This document shows positions 33,066 to 49,708 of a stretch of DNA of 64,000 nt, piece by piece. Source of the DNA: Phascolomyces articulosus (Eukaryota; Mucoromycota; Mucoromycetes; Mucorales; Lichtheimiaceae); assembly GCA_025677815.1 (NCBI GenBank), contig JAIXMP010000027.1:186001-250000 (forward strand), in the 5' to 3' direction. The notes under the pieces were generated by a model. The model was not told the DNA's origin. It worked only from the letters and a program-made list of their open reading frames with translations, and made no database searches. The position numbers and the translations under genes were made by a program. The number at the start of each line of letters is the position of its first letter. Positions within the stretch are counted from its first letter, which is position 1.

Positions 33066-35603
33066 TTACTGTCCATCTGGTTTGATAGATTTTTTCTTGG
33101 AGCTTTTCTGGTGTTTTTGTACTTCACTCCTACTAATATTGATATTATGAGCTGCTACCAAACCATCAGGCTTTGTTGAGATATTCAAATCTTGTTGTAC
33201 TTGTTCTTGCGAAATGAAAAGATCGACATGGTCTCTAGAATGTGCAACTTCCGTGCTACTATTACCTTGTGAATCTGGGCAAAGGATTGCATATAACAGG
33301 ATTTTAGAAATAAAAATTACAAATATCTATCTTAAGAAAATTTCATGTAGATATAATACCAACTAAGAGATATACTTACGATAAGGAGAATTAGGTTTGT
33401 AATATCCAAGATTATTAACTGGTGGGGGATCAATTTCATCATTAGATAGCATTCTTGACTTCTGTTCTGCTTTTTCATTTAATTGATGTCTTTTCTTTCT
33501 TCTGATGCAAAAGAATGCTACAATTCCAGCAATGATAGCGACTCCAACAACCCCACCGACTGCTGCACCTACTATAGCACCAGTGCTGATAGAATTGGGT
33601 TTACCATCATCTCCTGGTGTTGAACCAGTGGTGTCAATTGGCTCAGGTATAGATTCAGGTGTCATAGCATTGATGGAAGAAACCCAGGACCATTTATTCA
33701 CATCCATTCCCCATATTTTGTTCGTGGTATTGAATGAGTAAGGTTGGTCGATATAATTGATAAATCCAAACATGATGAATAAATAATCTTCAGCAAGGAC
33801 AGCTAATAATGTTATAATTTAATTAGTAAAGCAGTATTAGCGTACTAAAAAAACGCGATATAATACACAGAATGAAATCCTGGTAGTCGTCTTATCAACA
33901 CCAAGATATATTTTGAAAATAAAAAACTACTTACCGCAGTGGCCGTGTATCCCGTAACCACCAAAAGAGCCACCATCTTCTTGCAATGTTCTGGTGCTCC
34001 AGCTCAATTCTCCTTGCGTGTTTAATATATAGAAATAATCATCTCGAGAACCATTATTGAATCCATAGGCCTCATCTATCATCGTAGTATTATGACAATT
34101 ATTGTCAATTAATTTCATAGTATTATTCTTTTATTTACCAAACAACGGAATATATTTTTATAAATCATTTATACTTACTTGGATCTTGGCCGCCAAATAG
34201 TATAACTTCTCCAGTACTTGGTTCTACATAAAAATAAGACAATTTTTTTTCAGAATTGCTATCCAAATAATAATTTATACTAAAAAAATAGAAGTTATTT
34301 TAACCAAACAAAATATTCTAATAACAAGTTAGTCTTGGTTCTTACTTAAGGTTGTTGTATGACGAACTCTTGTAGAAGGGGTTATTGAACCACCGATATC
34401 TCGATTTTGCCATTCACCAGAATCTGTATTAAATGTCGAAAGAACGTCCATTGGGGCAGCCGTTACACCAGAAGGTGATCCATATATGCCACCAATGTAA
34501 TAGATGGAAGGTCCCACACATACTACACTATGGTAAAGACGACCTTGTTCTGCCATGTTTCCTGTGGTCCACTTCCAATCCTAAATATTGTAAATAAATA
34601 GGTAAATAAAGATGTGTAATAGTACTTTGTATTGTGGTGGATTAAATTGCAAATGGTACATATATTATTGATTACAACTTACTTTGATATTGAATATGCT
34701 CATTTCTCGAGGATATTCTTCTTGACCAACAGGTCTACCATCGCTCCAGTGATTCCTTTTATCGGATAAAATAATTGTAATTTACATAACCCACTCTTAT
34801 TAGTTAGCAAGTACAGGTAAAAAAACATACAAAATGTAAAAAGAATGTCCAAATTGTATACCTTGATCCACCCCAAATGTAAATTGTATTGTTATCTGAT
34901 CCAAGTACTGCTGTGTGTTGTGACCTATTATAGAATAAAAGATATTTGTTAAGCATATTAATTGCCAAACTATAACTAAATCAAAATTATACATTTTATA
35001 ACGAAAATAGAAAGTTAAATATACACTCACACTCCAGAACCATTTCGAGATGGGTTCACCTCAGCCCAACCATTGTTCGCTTCTATGTCAATATAGGCTG
35101 ATTTAAACCTTGGAAGTATCAATTCTCCAGTCTCAGTGGTTCCTGCACCTCCATCCATAAAAAGAATTTTTTGATACGGTACAGCGACCATTGTAGTGTA
35201 GAAGTTTAATCCATAATCCTGATTTTCATGTTCCCACCCGTTTTCTATATCGGTATTACTTTGCCAACCCTGCGTCATATTAAGGCTAATGAAATATTGG
35301 GAATAAAATGCAGTAGTGACTCCTTCGGTATACATGTTATAATGGTATCCCCCATAACAGTAAATTTTTGCTTCTGATGACATGTATGCACAAGCTTAAA
35401 AAATTTTATTCAATCCATTCTTAATAATCCATATGTAAGCAAGAAAATGTTTGTACGCTGATAATAATAGATATCATGTTACCTGCTTGACCTCTATTTT
35501 CCGATGCGAGCCCATGTACTGATACAAGTAGTCTGGAGGTTAATAATAATAACAGCAAAAGAGATTTCCTTGGCAATTTTTGCATTGCTGATAAGGAATT
35601 CAT
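33066..35603 (-). CDS. Kelch-repeat type I membrane protein
   Basis: Nine exons, 5' to 3' on the minus strand: 35483-35603, 35031-35394, 34862-34924, 34683-34755, 34346-34580, 34179-34223, 33935-34075, 33380-33802 and 33066-33274, giving 557 residues. A signal peptide (about 1-30, Leu-rich, ending ..VSVHG) leads into a beta-propeller-like ectodomain with kelch-type motifs (IYCYGGYHYNMY, ILFMDGGAG, IYIWGGS, IYYIGGIYG, VILFGGQDP). A Ser/Thr/Pro stalk, one membrane segment at about 422-447 (GAIVGAAVGGVVGVAIIAGI and onward) and a basic stop (RRKKRH) follow, then a 110-residue cytosolic tail. Acceptor choice for exon 7 was set by frame continuity. It is probably a cell-surface or vesicular protein; ligand unknown. 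Confidence 0.88.
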
Positions 35604-36583
35604 TTTTTGCGTATGTTGTGACTAAAAAAGAGAAAAAGAAAAAGAAAAGATGATCAGAGAGAAGAAAATCTTATCCTTGGTCAATAATCACACTCAATGT
35701 TCCAAATATACGGTATTTTTCTAAGCCTACGTTCCACAAGTAACATAATAGGCGACTCTCTTATTTTAGCCACAGGCTTTTGGATCGACATAACTTGGCT
35801 CCCTTCCCCCAAATCATTTCCAGAAATCAAAAAATTCGTAAGTTTTTTTTGGGGGTAATTCACAAGAGAGTTGCTAACAGATCTTCGACTATTTAAACAA
35901 TATTATAGAGTTGTTACACAATAACGAAACTTGTCCCGTATCTTAGTAATGACTTTTTATTCATTTATGTAATGTGAAAATTGTCCTTTATAAAGCCCAG
36001 GATATTGTTATCATCTATAGCATAAGAGAATAAGAAAAATTATGAGATTGTGGTAGAGTTGTGTATCTATACAATCATATAAATTTACCAGAGTTTGGGA
36101 ATTACTAAACGGTGCATGTTTATTTATTAAACTACATTGTAATACCTGGTAGTACTGTGTTAGTTGTTCTTAAAAAAATCGCTCAGCCATATTTTGTACT
36201 ACCGTAATACTGCGCATAAACCAAGTGATAGACCATGGTTTGCTTGAAAAATCCCAAAAAATTGTTCTTATTGTTATTCTATACTATAAAATATTGCATG
36301 CTGGTTGATCTAATTCTTTTAATAAACATTTTATTACTTATTCTAACCAATTCATTGAATATGATAACAGTGAATTTCTATTCATACACTACAGCAGCAT
36401 TTTGATGATGATACACCATGAACAACCGGAACATAACTTTTAGGACCAGCGCAGAGAGTTATCTTTTTTTTTTTTTTTGGCAATTTTATACCCAAACATT
36501 CAACAACGTTTCTTTTATAGTCTAATAAATATTGCTTCGTTTTATTATATAGAAATCTTATTTTATTCACTATCCACTATTAA
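35604..36583. other. Spacer between two minus-strand genes
   Basis: AT-rich with no gene. A small inverted repeat (GGTAGTAC near 36149 and GTACTACC near 36197) is the only structure noted. Confidence 0.5.
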
Positions 36584-37032
36584 TTAATTATCGTTCTGGT
36601 TGCGAGCTCGAGTCGAAACCGGAAATGCTTGTTGGGATGTCTGCCGCTTTTGTTTGGCTTGTGGCCCAGTAGAAGGAGTGGATGAAGGAGGAGTGGAAAA
36701 AGGTGTAGCATGGGAAGGATTGGAGGAAGGATTGGAGGATGATGGAGGTATGGTAGGTTGTTGATGTTGTGTTGAAGGTTGTGGGAAGGAAGGAGACACA
36801 GATGGTTCTGGTTGGTAACTATTTAAAAAATATGTAAAAATTAGCAATATTATGGGAGAGGTATTCAATTAGATGTAGTGACAAACTGCCGTCGTTTGTT
36901 CGTCTGAAATCCAGTTGACCTATATAAAATAAAAACGAATTAATAACACAGTTTAACGTGTGCATGAAACATAGCTTACATATCCATCAAAGATCCTTGG
37001 GACCGTGCAGAGACCGATGATGGAGATGACAT
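36584..37032 (-). CDS. Small Pro/Ser-rich protein, unknown
   Basis: Three exons on the minus strand, 36980-37032, 36887-36919 and 36584-36818, join in frame to 106 residues. The first two exons encode a Ser-rich start and a basic patch (TNKRRH). The third is low-complexity Pro/Ser/Thr (repeated 'SSNPS', 'STPPSST') ending in 'KQKRQTSQQAF' and a polar tail. No domain is recognised. The basic patches suggest a nuclear or nucleic-acid-linked disordered protein, but that is guesswork. The middle intron uses GTTTGT as donor, which is weak; an alternative is that exon 2 reads through to a nearby stop, giving about 36 residues. Confidence 0.5.
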
Positions 37033-38637
37033 TCCTATATTTTTACTTATTTAGTTGATTTATTTTCGTTCATTACTAACTATTATTATTATTTGATATA
37101 TATAAAAGGCTGACAACAGCTTCTCTTCATTATTTGTATAAAATTTAAAATATTAACACAGGAGAATTATTAGGGTTAGGAAAAAATTTGAATGGAATGT
37201 CGTTAGTTTTTCCCATGCTTTTAATTTGTAAAAGATATAATAATAATCAAAGATTTGCAATCAATATCCCAAACTTCATATTAATCATATAGTTATACCA
37301 AAGCAACCTCATTGAACTCTGTAAAAACAAAATAAATACAACTATTACTGATGTATTTACCGGATAATTTCAAAATACATGTAACTGTATATGAGGTGGA
37401 AGACCAGTTCGTTACTTTTTGTATTTGTAGAGACAAAAGTTTTCCTATACTACTATATTTCATTGTTATTTAAATCATTTATCCATCGTGCAAATATATA
37501 TTGAGCATTGAAGCAAATCAGAACATAACGAGTAGTAATCAACCTTGTTATAAGTAGTGCTACTTGTTCTTACTATATTGACAGCTATTAGTATATGATC
37601 ATTGTGCATAATTCATGCGTATGTAACTTTACATTTTGTTTTTTATGCAGGGTGTGATTTTGGACGCACTCTGACAAATTGAAAATGGACAATTTATACA
37701 CCGAAAATTCGTTTGCCTGGCTCAAGTACGTTCAAAAATCATGAAATGATCGATTCATTTTTATTGCTTGGGAAAGTTTTTCTTTTTAAGGAATAGCCAA
37801 TATCTACTTAAGTTAGAAGTAAAATGATTTTTTTATAGAGATAGAAAGTGAATTCATAAGAGCTAGTAAGTACATATTATTCTAACTTCTTGATATATTA
37901 TTTATTACTATATCATCACCAATACATTACCAAGCAGTTAACTCGTTATTATTCATCCTGGGTACTACGCAGTAAGAAATTTATATTTTGGAGAATATTA
38001 GTTCCTATAGTAAATCAGTAACAAGAGTGGCGTTGTAGATTTATTTTATTTACATGTTGAAGTATAAAATATGCATGATGATTAAATCGCATTATGTAAC
38101 ACACACATACACACCCGTCATCCTGAAACAACAACCTCCCACATAAGGTAGGATCTATGTACCATAATAAGACAAGCACTGGATTGGTTGCACTATTACC
38201 ATATTAATTATCATGGACGCTCGGTACTTTATAACCCGAGAATATTGGTCATTACGCAGCAAATAATAATAATAATGCAATATTTTTTTTCTTACTACAA
38301 TGTTACTTTCTGACAATCTGTTTCCTCCTCTACTTTACGATATGTTATCTTTTCATATTATATAATAAATTATATATGTGGTTGTCAAAATACCTTTTTG
38401 ATGTGTAATTTTTCAAGTTCATAAGCTATATGATAAAATCAAGCTTTCTTGATGAGGGATTAGATATAGCAATTGCGTGTCTAAACAAGTATTGGAACTA
38501 CACTCCGACAGGTTCTAGTAGGAGTCACCTGGACATTTCGTCTTTTTTAATTGTAGTTGGGCTGTTTCAGTTTTTTTTTTTCTCTTCTTGTTCCTTTCAC
38601 TTTTTACAACCTATACTTTTCTTTTTTTTTCCCTGGA
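37033..38637. other. 1.6 kb AT-rich spacer
   Basis: No gene is supported. A short exon-like piece at about 37685-37724 (ATG, 13 codons, then GTACGT) has no partner. A C/T-rich tract at about 38570-38635 is the leader of the protease gene. Confidence 0.5.
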
Positions 38638-40534
<1,897 letters not shown>

Positions 40535-41325
40535 ATTGAACGGATAGTTTAAATATTAGGACTTAAAAAAAGAATTTATTGTATAGTTGCTAGTGTAGCC
40601 TTTTTCTTTCTCTTTCTTTCTTCCTTTCTTTATCTCTTTTCCTTACTTCTATTTGTATGTTCGTTATGCAGTTTCAAATACAAATGTTATCTTTTTTTTA
40701 TATTTTCAAATGCAAATATCAAACAATACATGGCCGAGCACTATTGATTTATATACATATTTACGGAGAACGAAGAGGATAACATACAATTCTACTATAT
40801 GTATCATGATAATAGAAATTGGGTTACCCTTAAAAATAAAAATTACCATATCTGAAAATGGGAAACAAAACCGGTATGGTGGGAAATAATAACAGTTCAT
40901 GTAGATGGTATAATAATAAATGTAATATGGAGAGAGCAAGACAAAGAAATAGGAAAGGGAACTATGGCGATAAACTTCATCCGCACAGAACTTGCTAAAG
41001 AATATACATTTTGCTTATTATTAAATGGGTATATATACGTTATTTATCCAGAAGTTCAAGATGTGGGTCTAATCTGATAATATTCTTAACAGCTATAATC
41101 AACATATACACCAGCTATATCCAACTCTAATTGATATCTTCTTACGCTTGTCAACTTTAAAACATTTTTGTATCTGTAATTTACTTCCTTCTGCATAACT
41201 TTAAAATTATAGTTTTCGGTACCAGTGACAAAAATCATGCTGAATTCCCTGTTATAAAATTTGCTTTCTTTTTCCGCATCCCCGGTTCAATAGTAACACT
41301 TCTTTTTTTTTCGCTTTATCTTATA
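40535..41325. other. Spacer, no gene seen
   Basis: The 3' flank of the protease gene (C/T-rich, about 40600-40650) and the promoter side of the macro-domain gene. No further structure. Confidence 0.5.
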
Positions 41326-42660
41326 ATGAGTTCCATTGCAGAACGAGGTCTTGCCCATCTCAAGGCATTGTATGCCAATGAAGCTTCTCATTTGAATCAA
41401 GAAGCTATTCGAAAGTTATCTTCCAAAGTTGCTTTGAGGTAAAAAAAAAAAAAAAAACAAGAACGCGTTTTTTTTATTATTTTATTTACTAAACATTTTT
41501 ATGAGGGGATTTCCCTTGTCTATAAATTAGTTCGCAAGACATTACTAAACTTAAAGTGGATGCCATTGGTAATGATTTTTATGCGAGGGAAAGAAAAAAA
41601 AGTGTGTCAAGTGCTTAACTGACAACGAAACGTCACAATAGTAAACGCTGCCAATAACCATCTTTTGGGTGGAGGAGGAGGTCCGTGCATATTGCATATT
41701 TTTTTTATCACTACTTCGTGTATAAATAGATAGTTTATCGTACATAAAATGAAATAGTATCTCATTATGTTGTTTCTTCATCTTTATAGTCGATGGTGCT
41801 ATTCATCGGTAAGGAAACTCTGTTTTTCTTTTAAATTACTATTTTTATCAAGAATCTCTTGGGTTGTGTGTGTTTTTTTTTATTAATTCTTATTACATAG
41901 TGCTGCAGGTCCTCAACTTGTAGAAGAATGCAAACCTTTAGGTGGCTGTAGAGATGGAGTATGTATCTTATTATATGTTTTTAATACCAGATAATAGCAT
42001 ACTGTTCGAAAAAAGAGGGATATTTTTATATCATACTGTGCGATTTTATTATATAGGATGCCAAAATCACCAAGGGTTATAACCTTCCTTCTAAACGTAT
42101 GAGATAAATGCTGATCCTATCCAAATTGGGGTAAAAAGAGGATGATCCAGAATGTTAATCATTATTTATTTATCTACTATGTATTAGATGTAATTCATAC
42201 TGTGGGTCCACGATCTGAGAAAAAGGAAGTGTTGACCAGTTGTTATCAACGGTGCTTGGAAGTGTTAACTGAAAATGGATTGCGATCTATTGCATTTCCT
42301 TGTGTTGCAACTGGCGTTTTTGGATACGATAAAGAACGAGGTGCAAATGTGGCTCTTGGAACTGTTCGTCAATTTCTTGAGAATAATCCACAACAGGTAA
42401 ATAGATATGGCATCACGAGATATATAATGTGATCAAGATGAGAGAGTATGCTGATCTTAAATCCAATTATTTTAGATTGATAAAGTCATCTTTTGTTTAT
42501 TCAATGTAAAGGATAAAGCAATTTATCAAGGTAACTTTATATTCCTTTGTAATTGGAAAGAAGAAAGAAAGAAATTATATTATATTCATTATGCTTAACC
42601 ATTCTTGTACTGTTAGAATTACTTCCTGTTTATTTTCCTGGTTCTGATATTTCTCTCTAA
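41326..42660 (+). CDS. Macro-domain ADP-ribose hydrolase (MacroD type)
   Basis: Nine short exons: 41326-41438, 41531-41568, 41642-41680, 41790-41808 (19 nt), 41901-41958, 42057-42096, 42188-42396, 42476-42530 and 42617-42660, giving 204 residues. The macrodomain signature is clear: [27 protein letters not shown] (V51-G73), then '[31 protein letters not shown]' and 'IAFPCVATGVFGYD'. MacroD/YmdB proteins remove ADP-ribose from acidic residues or deacetylate O-acetyl-ADP-ribose; the Asn and the Gly-rich loop used for that are present. The N-terminal 38 residues are helical and lack a strong targeting signal. The exon 3 donor (GTCCGT) is weak but required by frame. Confidence 0.92.
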
Positions 42661-45600
42661 CAATGTACTTTCATTGTCTGCTTTGTATGGATTACAGTCA
42701 ACCTATGAACGAGAATAAAATTCACGACATTTTGCCCTATATGCTCCTTTCTTTCTTTGTAATGAATCGAATGTGGATTATGAAGGCAATGTCGGCTGTA
42801 GCTCATACTAATTTGAGGCTTGAAGAGTTTATTGAAATGTTGTAATTTGGATGTGAACGAAGATTGGGATTTGGGATCCTGGAATAGAATACGGAAGTGC
42901 GAATATTCTTGTGTGAGACTCTTATCCCTTTTACATTTTGACAAGATATATAAAGCAATGTTGTATCTTTCTTGTTTATGGCTAGAGAAGAGTACATTAT
43001 AATGATATTTTTTCTACTTGCACTCTTGGATTAGTAAGATGAAATAAATGCACCCAGGCAATGCTATCCTGAGAACGTACGTGAATGGATCCTTGTATTG
43101 TTTCTATAAAGATATCTTTTTTTTTCCAAATACCTGGATCCAAGTTGCGATATTTACCTTCTTTTCATCAATCAGATCGTCTATTATTCTCTCTCGACAA
43201 TTATGTGTATATATGAGAAGAGTTTTCGTGCCGCGATACCTCAAGAATGTTACGTATTTGAAATGTTTCTTCCTAGCAATGGTATAAAAAACCGATTTTC
43301 TCGTCAGGTGGTTTATGCGAAATATAACTTTGTTGAGATAAATATAGAGTAATGCATCTTGCAAATGCTCTTCAAGTATATTTTTAGTTATTCACTCACT
43401 ATGCTATCAGTTCACATGAGTCACTTCAATTGATTTTATATTACAGGATTTCATGAAAAAGGAATGTACATAATGTTGAAGGAGCTTAGTATGGGTGTGA
43501 AATCACAGTAAATTTCTGTAGATTTTGGTTCTACCCAGATTTTACGGAGGATTATTGACGGAAACTAGCAAAAACCGGAGCTATCAATTTTGTTACGTAA
43601 AACCCTGCTCTATCCTTGGATGATGTTCATAGTACAATATCCTGGAATCTCTAGATTAAACGAATCTATATGTGTATGCTTAATCGGTGTTTGCTCCATG
43701 GTTACCATCTATTTTCATTTCCTCTTTATTTGTATATAAAATAACGTAATTTCATGTAATACACAAACATCCGAGATATTTGGGTTCGAGATCTTTGACC
43801 TGTGGATAACATGTGTACTGGTGGTGACATACTTCGTTATTATGGATGATATGTTTTTTAAAAAATAGGAGTGTACATCGTATATTATTCTTGTAGAAAA
43901 AAATATATGTACTGAATTGTAGATTTTGAACTTAGTTGGTTTCTACATTTATGAGGTTTGTATTATAGTAAAACATTGACAATGGTTTAATTATTAATTA
44001 ATATTTTAAAATATTCACAGACTTTGGAGGGTAATAAATTAGGCTATAAGATGTCTTGTATAAATTCTAATGATTTATAGATCTATATTATGATCCGATT
44101 TTTCATAAGGTATAACTGGATACTTTTTATCTGAATTTGCTATCAAGTCAATTAATATTGACTTAACTGGGGTGCAGTTAATAGCGTATTAGTTACCCAC
44201 TTTTAGAAGAATATATAACGTGTTTATTTGGATGTTATTATCTGCGTGCCGAGACTTTCTATTATTGAGAATGCTGTTACATCAAACATGAATATATTTA
44301 ATAGCAGTCAGTCTGGAATTTATCACTACAGGTATTCGAACGATCAACAGATGATTTAAAATCTTTATATTAAATAGGACAGATTTTCCTTTTTTGTCGT
44401 ATACTGAACGTAGTCAGGTAAAGTTATTACATTAGGTAATTGATAATCACTTCTGATTCGAAAGAAACATTAACAGGACTGGCGGGAGTCATGTTTAGTT
44501 GTATTATCTTCGTACTTCGATTTCTGATCACTGGGTTTTGGCTGGCTTGGTATATATATTATGAGACTATAGTAGTGGTAGCATACGATTTTTTTTAAAA
44601 CTTTTAGTGTAAGCACATATACATTTAGGGTATCACTGATTAGTTTCATATATATGGGTTGTAGCTTTTATTATAACATGTATGAAAGGCTCTTCCTTCT
44701 CCCCGTTCGTTGAATCACATCTCTACGATGGTTCCAAATATTTTATTCTTAAATAGAACTTATAACGATAATTATCTTTAGCACCTGTGTACATTACTTT
44801 TTCCCTTTATAATACAGAATAACCAATTTTTTTTCTTCTTTAAAATGAATCTTGCTAGTCATGAATTCTTTGTTACATATTCAGAAACAATACGCAAAAG
44901 AATTAACTGCTACAAATTCTTTTGTTTCGTGTTGTTACATGAATGCTCGATTTCCTTTTGATACTTATAAAGTATGATACCAGTGATTGCTTGATATTCT
45001 TTTTTTAATGGTGAGATCATACTTTGCAATTTTGTCTTTCCGTCATTATAATTATCGGTAGGTAATAATTGATAATCTGGCCTTTTTATTGATTAGATAC
45101 TTTTTTTTGTATTTTCATCAATTAAACAAAAATAACTGCATGTATCGATTAGAGAAATAATGTATTGTTTTGCTGTGATAAGAATCATATAATCATCCGA
45201 TTCTTCAACGTTGTGAAAACATCAAATCTGAATATGAAAATATCTCACCATATATGATAAGAGATAAATAGATGTAAGAATTATAACATCCCATATGTCG
45301 ATACGAGATGTAGTCGTCGTTTCATATATAACTGCCTGGCTCCTCCCTGTTTATAATGATGTATAACATGGTTTTCCGTTTTTACAATGCTATAATTGAG
45401 CGGACAATGTATGGTTTGTGCAACAAAAATGCTGTATCAAAGATACCATGATAACCTAATGGTGGTTTGGTATATAACAATGGAAACAACAACTATCTTG
45501 CTCGAGATGTTCCTGTACTAAACAACATGTTGATCACTCATGACTGACATACATCTTCAAACAATTATAATTAACTATTTCGACGATGGTGTGCATGAAA

Positions 45601-46997
45601 GTTAATTTTTGCCATTGACTGATACATCCATTAACACATCCAATAAATGTATTTAGTGAATTGACGAAGCAAAGCCAAGGATATATCTGGATTTGTATTA
45701 GATAAAAAAGATGTCCATTTTCGTTCTGTAATGTAAATAGAAGACATTATTGTTTTGAAAAAAATAAACGTGTTTTAACTTTGGCAAATTGTTTAGTTTT
45801 GGCCAATCTCTTTACTATTGATGCACATGGCTTAACAAAAGGATAATAAATACTACTTTCATATCGTCTGATTTACATGCTTGTTTTGTTATATGCATAG
45901 CAGTAGTATCCTCCCAGATATTCCTCAGTACTGGCTTTCTCTCATTTTAACATCATATCACAAGAATTTGCGTAGCTATACTATTCCGCTTCTCCACGAA
46001 TTCACACAGCTGCATATCTCGTAATGGAGAGTCAAGGACACTTGATCAATATGATTCTTCATTCACACGAATACTAACTTTAGTTTTTCACTACTCTTGC
46101 GATATACATCGAATGAACAGATATCCTTGTCTTGCTTATATTAGATACATAACAAAGAGTGCATACCATGTCAATTGTTGTATATACTATTATTATTTGT
46201 CCATTATACAAAATCTTTCAGTATTCTTTATACGATATTACTCTCTCAATATTTCTTTGCGTATTGAAAATGACAATACGATTCTCTTTTTTTATAAAAT
46301 ATGAAATAAAGAAATGTCATAGTGCTTATGCGATAGTGACTATTTCTTGTATTATTATTTATATCGATTGCCTCACTATATGTTTTACAGTAGATTTGAC
46401 TGTGCATAAATGCTTGATGCTTCAACACGAACAAACAAAAAGAAAAAAATAAGCGACTATTTCTTTTTCTAACAACGATAGATTATATATATATACGCAA
46501 TTGACATGAAAGACAACAACAGTGATGTTATATAATACTCAGTTGACATTGACTGGGTATGTTAATTTACAAGTTAAAATTGATATGAAATGAAGGGAAA
46601 ATAAATTAGCCGAGATTTTCATTATTTAATTACGATAACACGCTTGAGATAATGCAAATATAAACAAAAAATGCGTCCAAGTCATCTTTCCACAACCCCC
46701 AACGAATTAAACAAATATGGAAAAGGCACAGTGAATCAATATATAATCATGTAATTTGTTTTTGAAAAAAAGGCTTTATTTTTATTGAGCCAAAAAAGAG
46801 TAAAGAGCTAAGAGCTATATACAGAAGAAAAGGATGCAATGATTAAAGAGCATTTTGGAATAAGAAAAAGGGATGCAAATTACAGAAAAATAAACGTTGA
46901 ATTGTTTCTTTGTGTGTGTAAAAAAATATGTGATTGGGTCTTTTTGTGTGTGATTGTGTTTGATTATGTTGTTTATATGATGGTAAAAAGAAGTTGT
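42661..46997. other. 4.3 kb gene-free AT-rich region
   Basis: I find no coding frame with domain or splice support, no tRNA-like box B sequence and no terminal repeat pair. Short open frames (42663-43364, 46113-46452) are compositional. This is the longest apparently empty block in the window and lies directly downstream of the H4 gene. Confidence 0.5.
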
Positions 46998-48399
<1,402 letters not shown>

Positions 48400-49227
48400 A
48401 TTGTTTTTTTAATAACGTATTGACTACTATTACAACATCAACTACTACTACAACATACTACTACTATTATCACCAATTCAATTCCAATGATATAACAATG
48501 ATTACGACTTTTTTCATAAACAAAACATGATCATCCACCACACACAACTTTTTTCAATCTTCCAAATCACATCATTCTTTAATCTTTTTTCATTTATTAT
48601 TTTTATACTATAATAATAATAATTGATGAAGGGTTATTGTCTTTTTTTTCTTTTTTTTCATAAAACATCATATTGCCAGAATTTGTAAATAAAAAACCAT
48701 GGCCTTCGTTGCTTTTGAAATATTATAAATACATATATACAACATATTACATGCTTATAATCTATTTGGTTGCTGTTGTTTTTTTTTTTTGTTGAGTTAT
48801 ATTGTGAGATAGGAGGAATAGATTGATTAATTATGCAAGTGTGATAATGATTGGTCTAATCAATTTTATTACTTCTTGCTATTTCTATACGTTTGACTAC
48901 ATAATAATTCTTAATTCACTGTTTAAGTATATATATTTATTATTTAATTAAGTTAAACATGTTTTTAAGATATATTATTGTTGTTACTGTTCAACTTGTA
49001 GCAATTATGTAAGTACACATAGGCGATACAGTGACATGATGTTTGTAATGAATATGTCTTATAAAATATATGAGATGATATGTTTGAAATAAGTATGTCT
49101 TATTAGATGTATATGACAATATATGTCTTTATGATTGATATTAGTTATACGGATAAATGTTTTTATAATTTTTTTTTTGTCATCATCATGACGGTAACAA
49201 GTCTTTTTTTCAAAAAGAAAAACGGAA

Positions 49228-49406
49228 CGAACGCGCGCGTCGCGTACAATACTTTTTTTTGGGGGGGAGGCTCAATGAAAAAAAAAAACAATTCAAGCGG
49301 CGTTGTAGGGAATCGTAACAACAATTTTTTTTTTACTTTTTGATTAAAAAACAATCTACGCGCGCGTGCGCGTGCGCGTTCGCGTGTTTTTTTGCGTACC
49401 GCGAAA
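49228..49406. promoter_or_regulatory. Orphan CGCG-rich block with MCB/SCB-like sites
   Basis: Contains ACGCGCGCGTCGCGTAC at about 49231-49247, then a mixed CGCG run (49359-49385) and CGCGAAA (49400-49406, a full yeast SCB match CRCGAAA), separated by A/T tracts and a G7 run. This is the same mix seen in the two histone promoters, yet no gene starts beside it. Confidence 0.4.
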
Positions 49407-49585
49407 GAGTAGAATTTTTTTTTCATAATTGATCCCATCATTCAAATAAACCACGTAAACCGGAGTTAATTGAAGCACATTTTTCTTGTGTTACTCGAAC
49501 ACAAATTCAAAATTCTTTGATCGACATTTTAGTGTAAGCTACATCCATATCAAGTGACCAATACTATTCATTATGTTATCAATTT

Positions 49586-49708
49586 GTTGCCATGGTAATG
49601 ATAATTCATATTAATTTGTTGTACGGTGGTTCACATGCTAATCTGTTGCTATGATGATTACTATGTTGGCTATAGTTGTTATCAAGGTTACTCATTACTA
49701 TGGTAACC
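49586..49708. repeat. Cluster of X-box-like palindromes
   Basis: GTTGCCATGGTAAT (49586), GTTGCTATGATGAT (49645) and ATTACTATGGTAACC (49694, the reverse of GGTTACCATAGTAAT) resemble the RFX-protein X-box GTTGCCATGGCAAC. The first and last form an inverted pair about 100 bp apart. Confidence 0.4.

Noticed and set aside
36148..36205. Short inverted repeat GGTAGTAC/GTACTACC as a transposon end
   Set aside because: Arms of about eight bases only, with no target duplication.
37685..37730. Possible first exon (ATG, 13 codons, GTACGT donor)
   Set aside because: No acceptor with a continuing conserved frame downstream.
43770..43800. GGTTCGAGA word resembling a tRNA T-loop
   Set aside because: No matching acceptor stem, D-arm or anticodon arm around it.
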